A stretch of DNA of 64,000 bases, taken from NCBI GenBank assembly GCA_019243635.1, contig JAFAUB010000049.1, forward strand, positions 66,722 through 130,721, read 5' to 3'. Position numbers and translations under genes: made by a program. Of this stretch, positions 34,879 through 43,588 are shown piece by piece (the stretch's first letter is position 1; each line of letters begins with the position of its first letter). Source of the DNA: Pseudonocardiales bacterium (lineage in GTDB: Bacteria; Actinomycetota; Actinomycetes; Mycobacteriales; Pseudonocardiaceae). The notes below the pieces were generated by a model. It saw nothing but the letters and a program-made list of their open reading frames with translations. It was not told where the DNA came from and searched no databases.

Positions 34879-35945
34879 GTGCTGCTCTCCGAGCGGCCGC
34901 CCCCGGAGTGATGGCGGTAGTCCACGGTGCTGTAGCGCTCCAGTCGGTCGAGGTGGTGGGTGCTGCGGACCTGCCGGACGGTGCCGCTGCGTGAGCGCAT
35001 CACCAGTGACTCGGTGATGGCGCGGTCTCGTCCGTAGCGCACTCCGTGCAGCAGCTCGCCGTCGGTGATCCCGGTCATGACGAAGAACGCGTCCTCGCCG
35101 CTGACCAGGTCCTCGACCGTGAGCACCGCGTCCAGGTCGAGGCCGGCTTCGTCGGCTCGCCGTCTCTCCTCGTCGCTGCGGGGGTGCAGCCTGCCCTGCA
35201 GCACGCCGCCGAGGCACTGAATCGCGCAGGCGGTGATCACGCCCTCCGGGGTACCGCCGATCCCGAGCAGCAGGTCGACGCCCGAGTCGGCGGTCGCGGC
35301 CATCACCGCCGCGGCGACGTCGCCGTCGGTGATGAACTTGATCCGCGCCCCGGCACGGATCACCCGACGAGCCAGCTCGTCATGCCGTGGCCGCTCGAGC
35401 ATGCAGACCGTGATGTCCTCCGGCGCGCACCCCTTGGCGCGGGCCAAGGCGGCGATGTTCTCCTCCGGGGACTGCCGGATGTCGACGACACCGACGGCGT
35501 CCGGGCCGGCGACGAGCTTGTCCATGTAGAACACGGCGGACGGGTCGTACATGGCCCCTCGGGGCGCGACCGCGAGTACCGATACCGCGTTGCCCATGCC
35601 CTTAGAGGTGAGCGTGGTGCCATCGACCGGGTCGACGGCGACGTCGCACGGCGTCCCGGTTCCGGAGCCGACCCGCTCGCCGTTGTAGAGCATCGGGGCC
35701 TCGTCCTTCTCGCCCTCACCGATGACGACGACGCCGTCCATCGTGACGGTGCCCATCATCGCCCGCATCGCCGCCACGGCGGCGGCGTCGGCACCGTCCT
35801 TGTCCCGGCGGCCGACCCAGCGGCCGGCCGCCATCGCGGCGGCCTCGGTGACCCGAAGCAGGTCCAGCGCCAGGTTGCGGTCCGGTTGGGGCCGCGTGGT
35901 GGGGGCTGCCTGTGGTACGCCTGATGCAGCGGTCGCCTGAGCCAT
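34875..35945 (-). CDS. glpX: Class II fructose-1,6-bisphosphatase
   Basis: A 356-residue GlpX-type phosphatase that converts fructose-1,6-bisphosphate to fructose-6-phosphate in gluconeogenesis. Conserved blocks: [39 protein letters not shown] (metal site), [20 protein letters not shown] (metal/phosphate site) and [20 protein letters not shown]. Start ATG 35945. It is divergent from gluconokinase with 83 bases between starts. This is the single FBPase type used by mycobacteria and relatives. Confidence 0.95.
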   Translation of the reverse strand: MAQATAASGVPQAAPTTRPQPDRNLALDLLRVTEAAAMAAGRWVGRRDKDGADAAAVAAMRAMMGTVTMDGVVVIGEGEKDEAPMLYNGERVGSGTGTPCDVAVDPVDGTTLTSKGMGNAVSVLAVAPRGAMYDPSAVFYMDKLVAGPDAVGVVDIRQSPEENIAALARAKGCAPEDITVCMLERPRHDELARRVIRAGARIKFITDGDVAAAVMAATADSGVDLLLGIGGTPEGVITACAIQCLGGVLQGRLHPRSDEERRRADEAGLDLDAVLTVEDLVSGEDAFFVMTGITDGELLHGVRYGRDRAITESLVMRSRSGTVRQVRSTHHLDRLERYSTVDYRHHSGGGRSESST

Positions 35946-36028
35946 ACCAGCACGCTACGAGCGGTATACCGGAGTCCGCCTCCCTCCGACGGAGGATTCT
36001 CAGGGTGAACAGGCCAGGGGAGGCGCCG

Positions 36029-36541
36029 ATGCAGCTCGTCGTGATGGGTGTGTCCGGTTCGGGCAAGAGCACCGTGGCGGCGCTGATCGCCGGCCGAACC
36101 GGCTGCGCACTGGCTGAGGGCGACGACTTCCACCCCGTGTCGAGTATCGCCAGGATGGCCGCCGGGTGCCCGCTCGATGACACGCTGCGGGCACCGTGGC
36201 TGGTGGCGATCGCGGGTTGGCTCACCGAGCGAGCCGCCCGTGGCGAGTGCGCTGTGGTCAGCTGCTCGGCGCTGACCCGCGCCTACCGGGACATCCTGCG
36301 AGGCGCGGGTCCAGATGTCCGGATAGTGCACCTGGCGGGTCCTTATGAGCTGGTCGAGCAACGGTTGGCCGCCCGCTGCGGTCACTTCATGCCGCGAGAG
36401 CTGCTGGCGAGCCAGTACGCCACGCTCGAACCCCTGGCTCCCGACGAGCCCGGCCTCACCGTCGACCTGACGAAGACCCCCGACCAGATCGCCGACGAGA
36501 TCCTGCGAACCCTTCGCCGGCCATCCGGGCGTCACCGATAG
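36029..36541 (+). CDS. Gluconokinase
   Basis: A 170-residue P-loop kinase of the GntK family, phosphorylating D-gluconate to 6-phosphogluconate with ATP. Walker A VMGVSGSGKST (~5-15), the substrate loop EGDDFHPVSSIARMAAGCPL, PWLVAIAGWL, CSALTRAYRDILR and GHFMPRELLASQYATLEPL are all present. AGGGGAGG lies six bases before ATG 36029. Together with glpX it places sugar-phosphate metabolism here, though no gluconate permease is adjacent. Confidence 0.94.
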   Translation: MQLVVMGVSGSGKSTVAALIAGRTGCALAEGDDFHPVSSIARMAAGCPLDDTLRAPWLVAIAGWLTERAARGECAVVSCSALTRAYRDILRGAGPDVRIVHLAGPYELVEQRLAARCGHFMPRELLASQYATLEPLAPDEPGLTVDLTKTPDQIADEILRTLRRPSGRHR

Positions 36542-36588
36542 GGAAGGGTTGGGGAACGCGCCGTAGGGGAAGATGTCGGCAGCGTCTG

Positions 36589-37350
36589 ATGCGAGGGGAG
36601 ATCGTCGTGCAGCTTGTCCACGTCGTGGGCACCGGGTGCGTGCGGGGCGAAGAAACGTCGGGCGCGGTGCGCAGCGGCTCGCGCGCGGCGCTGCTGGTGC
36701 TGGCCAAGGCACCGGTGCCGGGAGAGGTGAAGACCCGGCTGTGCCCACCGGCCACCCCGGTCCAGGCCGCCCGGATCGCCGCGGCGGCCTTTCTGGACAC
36801 TCTGGACACGGTGCTGGCGGTGCCCGGCGTGACACCCGTGGTGGCGCTGACCGGCGATCTCGCCCGCGCGGTCGACGCCGCCGCGCTGACCGAGCGGTTG
36901 CGGGCCGTCACGGTGCTGGCGCAGCGCGGAACGACGCTGGGCCGGCGGATCGCCGCCGCGTACGCCGACACCGCCGCGGTGGTCGGTCACCGGCCGGTGC
37001 TGCAGATCGGGATGGACACCCCGCAGGTCGATGCCACACTGCTCAGCCGGTGTCTCGATCTCCTCGACGGAGACGGCGTGGACGCCGCGCTCGGGTCGGC
37101 AACCGATGGTGGCTGGTGGGTTCTAGGCGTTCGACGGCCCGAGCTGGCCGACCTGATCGCTGATATCCCGACGTCACGTCCGGACACCGGGGCGCGGACG
37201 ATGGCCGCACTGCGGATCTCCGGCGCCCGGGTGGTCGAGCTGCCCGAGTTATCCGATGTGGACACCTGGGCGGACGCCGCCGCGGTGGCCGCCGACGTGC
37301 CCGATGGCCGGTTCGCCGCCGCTCTGGCTGCGCTGAAGGGCCACCGGTGA
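36589..37350 (+). CDS. DUF2064/TIGR04282-family glycosyltransferase
   Basis: A 253-residue GT-A-like protein. LLVLAKAPVPGEVKTRLCPP is the start of the family signature (AK.P.PG.VKTRL), and VLQIGMDTPQVDATLL plus ALGSATDGGWWVLGVRRP give the nucleotide/metal and acceptor regions. The family includes the proposed arsenosugar glycosyltransferase, but is broader. ATG 36589 could be replaced by GTG 36607. It is translationally coupled to the following methyltransferase (GTGA overlap), and the next gene is a Mo-oxidoreductase, so they may form one small pathway. Confidence 0.86.
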   Translation: MRGEIVVQLVHVVGTGCVRGEETSGAVRSGSRAALLVLAKAPVPGEVKTRLCPPATPVQAARIAAAAFLDTLDTVLAVPGVTPVVALTGDLARAVDAAALTERLRAVTVLAQRGTTLGRRIAAAYADTAAVVGHRPVLQIGMDTPQVDATLLSRCLDLLDGDGVDAALGSATDGGWWVLGVRRPELADLIADIPTSRPDTGARTMAALRISGARVVELPELSDVDTWADAAAVAADVPDGRFAAALAALKGHR

Positions 37351-37985
37351 TCGTCGACCACACCGCGGTCTTCGACCCGGTCCTGGCCGGCCGGCCCGCC
37401 CAGCTCGTGGGCGACGATGGACGGATACTGCCGGTGGCCCCTCGGCGCTGGCTGGCTCCCGCCGCCGATGAGGACGGTTGGCTGTTGGACCGCTGCACCG
37501 GGCCGACGGTGGATCTGGGCTGTGGCCCAGGTCGGCTGGTGGCCGGGCTGGCTGGGCGAGGTGTCCCGGCGCTGGGCGTGGACTGCTCGCCGCTGGCGGT
37601 CCGGCAGTGTCACTCCCGCGGCGCCGCTGTGCTGCACCGCGACGTCTTCGCCACGCTGCCCGGTGAGGGGCGGTGGCACCACGTGCTGCTGGCTGACGGT
37701 AACATCGGTATCGGTGGGGACCCGGTGCGGCTGCTGCGCCGCTGCGCGGCCCTGCTCCGCTGCGGCGGCACCATGCTGGTCGAGGCCGAGCATCCCGGAG
37801 CGGGGCTGTGGCGGGGGGCCGCCAGGCTCCAGGAAGCCGCCGGGGCCGCCGGTCCCTGGTTTCCCTGGGCGGTCGCCGAGCTGCCGGCGCTCGCCGCGCT
37901 CGCCACCCTGGCCGGGCTGCGGACCGGGGAGCGCTACCATGCCGACCGCTGCTTTCTGGAGCTGCGCTACGTCAGCGGATGGTGA
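37347..37985 (+). CDS. Class I SAM-dependent methyltransferase
   Basis: A 212-residue Rossmann methyltransferase. Motif I TVDLGCGPGRLVAGLAGRG (~54-72) with GVDCSPLAVRQC, then LLADGNIGIGGDPVRLLRRC and LLRCGGTMLVEAEHPG. Start GTG overlaps the preceding stop. Genes of this kind often sit between a DUF2064 glycosyltransferase and a membrane molybdenum oxidoreductase in actinobacteria, so it may act in the same uncharacterised pathway. Substrate unknown. Confidence 0.88.
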   Translation: MIVDHTAVFDPVLAGRPAQLVGDDGRILPVAPRRWLAPAADEDGWLLDRCTGPTVDLGCGPGRLVAGLAGRGVPALGVDCSPLAVRQCHSRGAAVLHRDVFATLPGEGRWHHVLLADGNIGIGGDPVRLLRRCAALLRCGGTMLVEAEHPGAGLWRGAARLQEAAGAAGPWFPWAVAELPALAALATLAGLRTGERYHADRCFLELRYVSGW

Positions 37986-38012
37986 GCCCCCGTTACCTGC
38001 GGGGGCATTAGC

Positions 38013-39332
38013 GTGGGAGCCATGACCGTGCTGCCCCGGTGGGCTCGTCAAGTAGCGGAGAGTCCTCCGCCGGGTCCGTTCCGGGCTGGGTTCTGGCGTA
38101 GTCCGCTGCGCGGCCCGTGGTTTACTGCGGTGCTCAGCGTGGCTCTGCTGCCCGGCATCACGCTGATGTTCCTCACCGGCCTGGCCTCCTATGCCGCCTA
38201 CAACCCGAACCTGGCGCCCGGTAACGACACCACGCCGGACAAGGGGCTGCTCGGTTCCTGGCTGCCGGGCTGGCCGGCTGGTCCGTCCTGGCTGTACTGG
38301 GTGAACCAGGGCGTGCACGTGACGCTGGGCCTGGTGCTCATCCCGATCGTGCTGGCCAAGCTGTGGTCAGTGCTGCCCAAGCTGTTCGAGTGGCCGCCGG
38401 CCCGCTCGCTCACTCACCTCGTTGAGCGGGCCTCGCTGCTGCTGCTCGTCGGCGGCGCGGTGTTCGAGCTGGTCACCGGTGTGATGAACATCCAGTACTA
38501 CTACGCCTGGCCGTTCGGTTTCTACCAGGCGCACTACTACGGGGCGTGGGTGTTCATGGCCGCGTTCGTGGTGCACGTGGCGTTCCGGCTGCCCCGGATG
38601 GTCACCGCGCTGCGGTCCCGCAGCCTGCGCCGCGAGCTGCGCACTCCGCTGTCGGCGACCACCCCGGAGCAGCCCGACCCCGATCACCTGGTGTCCCCCG
38701 ACCCCGCGCCGGCCACCATCTCGCGGCGTGGCGCGCTGGGCATGGTCGTGGCCGGCGCGCTGGCGCTGCTCGGGCTCAGTGTGGGCCAGAGCATCGGCGG
38801 GGCGGCCCGGTCGACCGCGCTGCTGGCGCCGCGCGGGCAGGATCTGGGCGACGGACCGACGGACTTCCAGGTCAACAAGACCGCCACCGAGGCGGGGATC
38901 GGTCCGGTGGGTGATGGCTGGCGGCTGGACCTGAGAGGCGCGGCGTCCAGATCGCTGTCCCGCGCCCAGCTGCTCGCCCTGCCGCAGCACACTGCCCGGC
39001 TGCCGATCGCCTGCGTGGAGGGCTGGTCCACCGGCGTGCAGACCTGGACCGGGGTCCGGCTGGCCGATCTCGCCGCCTTGGTGGGCGCCGCACCCGACAC
39101 CAGTCTGTTCGTCGAGTCGCTGCAGCGCGGCGGCGGGTTCGGTTCGGCGACGCTGTCCGCCGGGCAGGTACGGGCGCCCGACGCCCTGCTCGCGCTGCGG
39201 GTCAACGGCGTGGACCTGACCGCTGACCACGGCTTCCCGGCCCGGGTGGTGGTGCCGGCGTTGCCCGGCGTGCACAACACCAAATGGGTGTCCCGCATGA
39301 CGTTCCAGCCGGCTGCGGGGTCGCAGCCGTGA
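38013..39332 (+). CDS. Cytochrome b561-like domain fused to a sulfite oxidase-like molybdenum domain
   Basis: A 439-residue membrane protein. The N-terminal half has four transmembrane helices with likely haem histidines (NQGVHVTLGLVL, SLTHLVERASLL, YQAHYYGAWVFMAAFVVHVAF). A linker carries a twin-arginine-like internal signal, ISRRGALGMVVAGALALLGL (about residues 236-255). The C-terminal domain has the molybdopterin Cys in RLPIACVEGWSTGVQTWTG (Cys ~334) and ends with VVPALPGVHNTKWVSRMTF. It likely transfers electrons between an exported substrate and the quinone pool. ATG 38022 is an alternative start. Confidence 0.88.
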   Translation: MGAMTVLPRWARQVAESPPPGPFRAGFWRSPLRGPWFTAVLSVALLPGITLMFLTGLASYAAYNPNLAPGNDTTPDKGLLGSWLPGWPAGPSWLYWVNQGVHVTLGLVLIPIVLAKLWSVLPKLFEWPPARSLTHLVERASLLLLVGGAVFELVTGVMNIQYYYAWPFGFYQAHYYGAWVFMAAFVVHVAFRLPRMVTALRSRSLRRELRTPLSATTPEQPDPDHLVSPDPAPATISRRGALGMVVAGALALLGLSVGQSIGGAARSTALLAPRGQDLGDGPTDFQVNKTATEAGIGPVGDGWRLDLRGAASRSLSRAQLLALPQHTARLPIACVEGWSTGVQTWTGVRLADLAALVGAAPDTSLFVESLQRGGGFGSATLSAGQVRAPDALLALRVNGVDLTADHGFPARVVVPALPGVHNTKWVSRMTFQPAAGSQP

Positions 39333-39817
39333 CCCGCCGCGCCGTGCCCGCCCGAGATCGAGCCCTACCGCTGGCGCTGCTGGCCGGCTTCGTCGTCGCC
39401 GGCTACGCCGGGATCCGGTTGCTGGCCGGCAACTCGGTCGGTATCGGCGCGTGGTTCGTCGGCAGCGCCGTCGTCCACGACCTGGTGCTCTTCCCGCTCT
39501 ACGCGGGACTGGACGCCGCAGTGGTGATGCTGCTGCGCCGCCACCCGGCATGGGCCACGGTGGCCGGTGTGCGGTGGCTGAACTACCTGCGCGTGCCTTC
39601 GGTGGTCTCCGGGTTGTTGTTGTTGGTGTGGTCTCCGTTGATCCTGCGGGTGCCCGAGCCCGCCTACCATGCGGCGTCGGGTCTGTCGGCGCAGCCGTTC
39701 CTGGCCCGCTGGCTCGCCGTGACGGCGGTGCTCTTCGCGATCTCTGCGGCCACCCTGGCGGTGCGCGTGGCCATGACCCACCACGGCGCGGCCCACCGCG
39801 GCAGGGGTGCGCGGTGA
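39329..39817 (+). CDS. Four-helix membrane protein coupled to the molybdenum oxidoreductase
   Basis: A 162-residue protein with four predicted helices (about residues 13-33, 38-60, 85-104 and 127-150). The region IGAWFVGSAVVHDLVLFPLYAGLD contains a His-Asp pair that could ligate metal or haem. GTG 39329 overlaps the upstream stop (GTGA), so it is co-translated with the oxidoreductase. No recognised family. I infer an accessory subunit. Confidence 0.75.
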   Translation: MTRRAVPARDRALPLALLAGFVVAGYAGIRLLAGNSVGIGAWFVGSAVVHDLVLFPLYAGLDAAVVMLLRRHPAWATVAGVRWLNYLRVPSVVSGLLLLVWSPLILRVPEPAYHAASGLSAQPFLARWLAVTAVLFAISAATLAVRVAMTHHGAAHRGRGAR

Positions 39818-39825
39818 GGCGCGTC

Positions 39826-40206
39826 ATGAGCGCGGCCGGTGCGGTGCTCGTCGTCGATGACGAGTGCTGGTGCGGGACGTGATCGGCCGTTACCTCAGCC
39901 AGGCCGGCCACCAGGTCACGGTCGCCGGGACGGTGCGGACGCGCTGCTCGCGGCCCAGGCCACCCCACCCGACCTGGTGGTCCTCGATCTCATGCTGCCC
40001 GGCCTGTCCGGGATGGAGGTGTGCCGGCTGTTGCGGGCCCGGTGCCGATCGTCATGCTCACCGCCCTGGGGGAGGAGGACCGCATTCTCGGTCTGGAGAT
40101 GGGCTCGGACGACTACATCGCCAAGCTGTTCAGCCCCCGCGAACTCGTGCTGCGGGTCTCCTCGGTGCTGCGCCGGGCCCGGTCCCTTCGCCGGTCGGGG
40201 CATCGA
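39826..40206 (+). pseudogene. Decayed OmpR-family response regulator
   Basis: Pieces in three frames spell a receiver domain: [13 protein letters not shown], then [19 protein letters not shown], then [20 protein letters not shown] and [13 protein letters not shown] (phosphoacceptor Asp in VVLDLMLP), then [20 protein letters not shown] and [20 protein letters not shown]. At least three small indels separate them. The DNA-binding output domain is gone: the sequence passes directly into a histidine-kinase remnant. Confidence 0.75.
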
Positions 40207-40535
40207 GCAGGAGCTGACCTGGCAGCGGGAGGGCCGCGCCCGGGACCGCGCGGCCGAGTCGGCGCGGCGCGAACTGGTCGCCTGGGTCAGCCATGACGTG
40301 CGCACCCCGCCGGCCGGGATCCGCGCGATGACCGAGGCACTGGCCGACCGCGTGGTGGCCGATCCGGCCGAGGTCGCCCAGTACGCGCAGCGCATCGGGC
40401 GGCAGACGCAGTGGTTGAGCGGCATGGTCGCCGCCGGAGCCCGCGACGGGCAGGCCTGGTTCCGGGTCGACGACGCCTGCGGCGGCATTCCGCCTACCGG
40501 GGCAACACCGCCCGCACCCACGGCTCCTCCTCCCG
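40207..40535 (+). pseudogene. Decayed sensor histidine kinase fragment
   Basis: [20 protein letters not shown] is a HisKA phosphoacceptor segment (His in SHDVRTP), followed by [20 protein letters not shown] and [15 protein letters not shown] deletion then jumps to the ATPase domain remnant [11 protein letters not shown], and in another frame [13 protein letters not shown], the degraded G2 region. No N-terminal sensor or membrane part remains. It belongs with the response-regulator relic just upstream. Confidence 0.72.
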
Positions 40536-40548
40536 CTCGCTCCCCCTG

Positions 40549-40630
40549 CCCCCTCCCCGCATTCAGCGGGCTCAGCGGGGTTACTCGGTGCTCCATAACC
40601 CCGCTGAGCCCGCTGAATGCGGGGAGGGGG
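40549..40630. terminator. Long hairpin with a perfect 35-bp stem
   Basis: Arms 40549-40583 and 40596-40630 are exact reverse complements around a 12-base loop (CTCGGTGCTCCA). The stem can extend six more pairs (40543-40548 with 40632-40637) past one bulged base. It directly abuts the stop codon of the methyltransferase on the minus strand. It may terminate transcription, but is unusually long and lacks a T-tract, so a dispersed palindromic element is also possible. Confidence 0.7.
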
Positions 40631-41488
40631 TCAGGGGAAGCACAGCACTTCGCCGTGGAGGGCGGCGAACCAGCCGTCGTCGTGTTCGGCCCATCGGCGC
40701 CAGGCGAGCGCGATGTGCTCGAGGTCGTCGCGGGTGGCGTGGTTGCGGTCCACGGCTTGCGCCGCGAGTGCGGAGCTGGTGACGCGGTCCGCCCACAGGC
40801 TGCCCCACCACGCGCGTTCCTCCGGCGTGGCGAAGCACCAGGTCGTCGCCGAACAGGTGATCTCGCTGAACCCGGCTGCCCGAGCCCAGGCCAGCAGGCG
40901 TCGTCCCGCGTCGGGCTCACCCCGGTTGTCGCGGGCGACCCGCCGGTACAGCTCCAGCCAGTGGTCCAGGCCGGCCTGCGGCGGGTACCACGCCATCGCC
41001 GCGCAGTCGACGTCCCTGGCGGCGACGACCCCACCTGGTCTGCATACCCGCCGCATCTCGCGCAGCGCCGCGACCGGCTCCGAAAGGTGCTGCAGAACCT
41101 GATGGGCATGGACGACGTCGAACGCGTCGTCTGAGTCGATCGACGGCTCGACCGTTGCGTCGATCGACGGTTCGACCGTTGCGAGGTCGAGCTTGTACAC
41201 GTCGGCTACCGCGAAGGAGACGTTGGACACGCCGTGGCGCCGCGCCTCGGCGCGGGCCTCCCCGAGCGGCGCGAGATCGTTGTCGATACCCACCACGACG
41301 CCAGGTGCGACCCTCCGGGCGAGGTCGAGGGTGATGGTGCCCGGACCACAGCCGACGTCCAGCACCCGCAGGCCCGGCCGCAGGTACGGGACGAGGTATG
41401 CGGCGGAGTTGTCCACCGTCCGCCGGCGGTGCGACCGCAGCACGCTGTCGTGGTGGCCGTGAGTGTAGGTGTCTCGCTGGTCTGGCAC
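40631..41488 (-). CDS. UbiE-like class I SAM-dependent methyltransferase
   Basis: A 285-residue methyltransferase. Motif [20 protein letters not shown] (~41-59), acidic motif [42 protein letters not shown] and [20 protein letters not shown] follow the UbiE-like order. An in-frame 24-bp duplication inserts a second ATVEPSID after VYKLDL (residues ~103-118), probably in a surface loop. The small-molecule substrate is unknown. Its 3' end runs into the 35-bp-stem hairpin. Confidence 0.9.
   Translation of the reverse strand: MPDQRDTYTHGHHDSVLRSHRRRTVDNSAAYLVPYLRPGLRVLDVGCGPGTITLDLARRVAPGVVVGIDNDLAPLGEARAEARRHGVSNVSFAVADVYKLDLATVEPSIDATVEPSIDSDDAFDVVHAHQVLQHLSEPVAALREMRRVCRPGGVVAARDVDCAAMAWYPPQAGLDHWLELYRRVARDNRGEPDAGRRLLAWARAAGFSEITCSATTWCFATPEERAWWGSLWADRVTSSALAAQAVDRNHATRDDLEHIALAWRRWAEHDDGWFAALHGEVLCFP
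41135..41182. repeat. 24-bp in-frame tandem duplication inside a methyltransferase gene
   Basis: Copies at 41135-41158 and 41159-41182 differ at one base (GGCTCG versus GGTTCG). On the coding strand they give ATVEPSID twice, keeping the frame open. Confidence 0.9.
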
Positions 41489-41522
41489 GTGTCAAGCCTG
41501 CCAGGCGAGCGCCCGCCGCCCG

Positions 41523-42527
41523 CTAACTGCCGAGCCAGGTGTCGAGAATCGGGGTGCGCGGGATGGCGTGCCCGATGTGGCCGAGGCCGACCATGTCCTC
41601 CAGGGTGCGCAGCACCCGGTAGTGGTCGACCGGCTCAGCGTAACGCCCTGGCCTGACCATCTGCCCGGTCATGACGAGCGGGATCCGGTTGACCGCGGAG
41701 CTCCCCTCCGCCTCGTCCCAGGTGACCACCAGCAGGCTTCGGTGGGTGGCGGCCCAGCGCCGGTAGCCGTCAAGGTTGGCGCGCAGCCAGACGTCGCCGG
41801 CCGCGACGGGACAGTCATGCATGTCGTGGCAGAGGTTCGGGACGACGAACGACACCTGCGGCAGGGCGGCGTAGTCGGGCCCGAAGGCGGTGAACGGCTG
41901 GGAGAGCCGGCCCGGGAGGTTGGTGAAGTCGGGTACCGGGTTGTGCTTGCGGGCGTACTCGCCGCCGCTGCACAGGGGGTCGCCCGCAGCGGGCAGACCT
42001 TCGGCGTAGAGCGCGAACTCCAGGCGTGCGTCGAGCAGCTGGCGGCCCAGGTTGGGAGTGGCGAAGGAGTAGGGGCAGCCGTCGTCGGTCACCCCCTGGG
42101 TGTCCCCGGAGAACAGGGCCAGGTAGTTCGGCTGGCTGGGGTGGGTGATCGCCGAGGCCTCGGTGAACAGCGCCCCCTCGCTGATGAGCTGGTTGAGGTA
42201 AGGGGCGTCCGGGTTGCCCACCACCTGGTCGAGGCTGTGGTTCTCCATGACGACCACGACCACGTGGTCGGGCCGGGGCGGCCCGGCCACGCCGGAGGTG
42301 GGCAGCTGGGTAGGCACGACCACCGGACCGGGCGCTCCGCCGCAGCCGGCCGTGATCAGCCCGGCCGAGGTGGCCACCGCGACAAGCGCGGTGGTCCACC
42401 AGCGGTGTCGGCGCCCGGGTCGCGACAGGGCGGTTCCGACGTCGTCCTCGCCGTGCGGCGGCTCGGCGGCACCGGCTGCGGCCGGACCGGCCGCCACGAT
42501 GTCGCTCACGAACACGATGTCGCTCAC
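41523..42527 (-). CDS. Secreted lipoprotein phosphoesterase (acid phosphatase/phospholipase C-like)
   Basis: About 334 residues. After a basic stretch the signal helix WWTTALVAVATSAGLITAGC ends in a lipobox (ITAGC), so it should be lipid-anchored outside the membrane. The mature part belongs to the PF04185 phosphoesterase family: HVVVVVMENHSLDQVVGN (metal/nucleophile region), HPSQPNYLALFSGDTQGVT and LLVVTWDEAEGSSAVNRIPL. The start is uncertain: GTG 42527 and GTG 42509 both lie in an 18-bp duplicated segment and neither has a clear ribosome site. It could scavenge phosphate from organic esters. Confidence 0.85.
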   Translation of the reverse strand: MSDIVFVSDIVAAGPAAAGAAEPPHGEDDVGTALSRPGRRHRWWTTALVAVATSAGLITAGCGGAPGPVVVPTQLPTSGVAGPPRPDHVVVVVMENHSLDQVVGNPDAPYLNQLISEGALFTEASAITHPSQPNYLALFSGDTQGVTDDGCPYSFATPNLGRQLLDARLEFALYAEGLPAAGDPLCSGGEYARKHNPVPDFTNLPGRLSQPFTAFGPDYAALPQVSFVVPNLCHDMHDCPVAAGDVWLRANLDGYRRWAATHRSLLVVTWDEAEGSSAVNRIPLVMTGQMVRPGRYAEPVDHYRVLRTLEDMVGLGHIGHAIPRTPILDTWLGS

Positions 42528-42530
42528 GAG
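42495..42530. repeat. 18-bp tandem duplication at the phosphoesterase start
   Basis: Copies at 42495-42512 and 42513-42530 are identical except for the last base. On the minus strand each contains GTGAGCGACATCGTG, so the gene has two equivalent GTG starts (encoding VSDIVF then VSDIV). Confidence 0.88.
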
Positions 42531-42657
42531 CACATGGTCGCGGATCTGCCGCGCACGCCGGCGGCGGGGGCGGTGCCGGTCGGAAAGCCTGGGACACGTG
42601 CTCAACCCGGACGTCCAGCTCGACGAGACGGGTCCCGCGACCCACCCGCCCCGCTGG

Positions 42658-43488
42658 TCACGGTCGGGTGGGCGTTGCCGTTCCCGACGGCGCATAGACC
42701 CGGACGTAGTCGACCACCATGTGTTGCGGGAACCGCGTCGCGTCGTTGGGGGGGCCTGGGAAGTCACCACCCACCGCGACGTTCAGCAGGATGGAGAAAG
42801 GGTGGTCGAAAACCCATCCCCGGTTGCCGTCCGCTCGGTTCCGCGTCTGGTAGATGTGCCCGTCCACCGAGAAGCTCACCGAGGTCGGGGACCAGTCGAC
42901 CGCGAACACGTGGAAGTCCTCAGCGAGAGTTCGCGGCCCAGGCAGAGTGTAGCTGCCCGACGCGTAGTAGCCGGGGCCATGGAGGGAACCGCGGACCGTC
43001 CGCGGCTGCTGGCCGAGATTCTCCATGATGTCGATCTCTCCGCATTCGGGATACCCGACATCGTTGATGTCGTCACCGAGTAGCCAGAAAGCCGGCCAGA
43101 CGCCCGCGCCCTCAGGGAGCTTGGTTCGTGCCTCGAACCGGCCGTACTCCTGGCTGAACCTCTGGTAGGTGGTCAACCGCGCCGACGTGAAGCGGCAGGC
43201 CCCGTACCAGCAGGAGCGGCTCGGGTCGGCACGTCGCACTGTGATCACGAGGTGGCCGTCGCCGTCGAGGACGGCGTTGTCGGCGTTGTCGGTGTAGTAC
43301 TCCAGCTCGTTGTTGCCCCACCCCGTGCCTCCGGTCTCGTGGCGCCACCTGCTCTGGTCGGGGGACGCGCCGGCAGGCCCAGTGAACTCATCGGACCACG
43401 TCAGCGCAGGGGTTGAGGGAGCACAGTCCGCCGGGAGTAACCCGAGGGCCATCGCGAAGGCCACGAGGAGGAGTCGGCCTCGGCGCAT
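42658..43488 (-). CDS. Glycoside hydrolase family 16 beta-glucanase, exported
   Basis: About 276 residues with an N-terminal signal (MRRGRLLLVAFAMALGLLPADC). The mature GH16 jelly-roll contains WSDEFTG, YTDNADNAVLDGDGHLVITV, SQEYGRFEARTKLPEGAGVW and PAFWLLGDD. The catalytic motif is EIDIMEN (nucleophile and acid/base Glu) in GYPECGEIDIMENLGQQPR. It should hydrolyse beta-1,3 or mixed-link glucans outside the cell. GAGGAGG lies 11 bases before ATG 43488; a GTG at 43494 is also possible. No carbohydrate-binding module. Confidence 0.92.
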   Translation of the reverse strand: MRRGRLLLVAFAMALGLLPADCAPSTPALTWSDEFTGPAGASPDQSRWRHETGGTGWGNNELEYYTDNADNAVLDGDGHLVITVRRADPSRSCWYGACRFTSARLTTYQRFSQEYGRFEARTKLPEGAGVWPAFWLLGDDINDVGYPECGEIDIMENLGQQPRTVRGSLHGPGYYASGSYTLPGPRTLAEDFHVFAVDWSPTSVSFSVDGHIYQTRNRADGNRGWVFDHPFSILLNVAVGGDFPGPPNDATRFPQHMVVDYVRVYAPSGTATPTRP

Positions 43489-43588
43489 CCGCACGTGCAC
43501 CTCCTCATGATGGGCGTGGAGAACCACGGTGACATCAAGCAGCACCCGGCGCGGGGTGGTCCGCCATCTCGGGGGCGACGGCGGTGCT

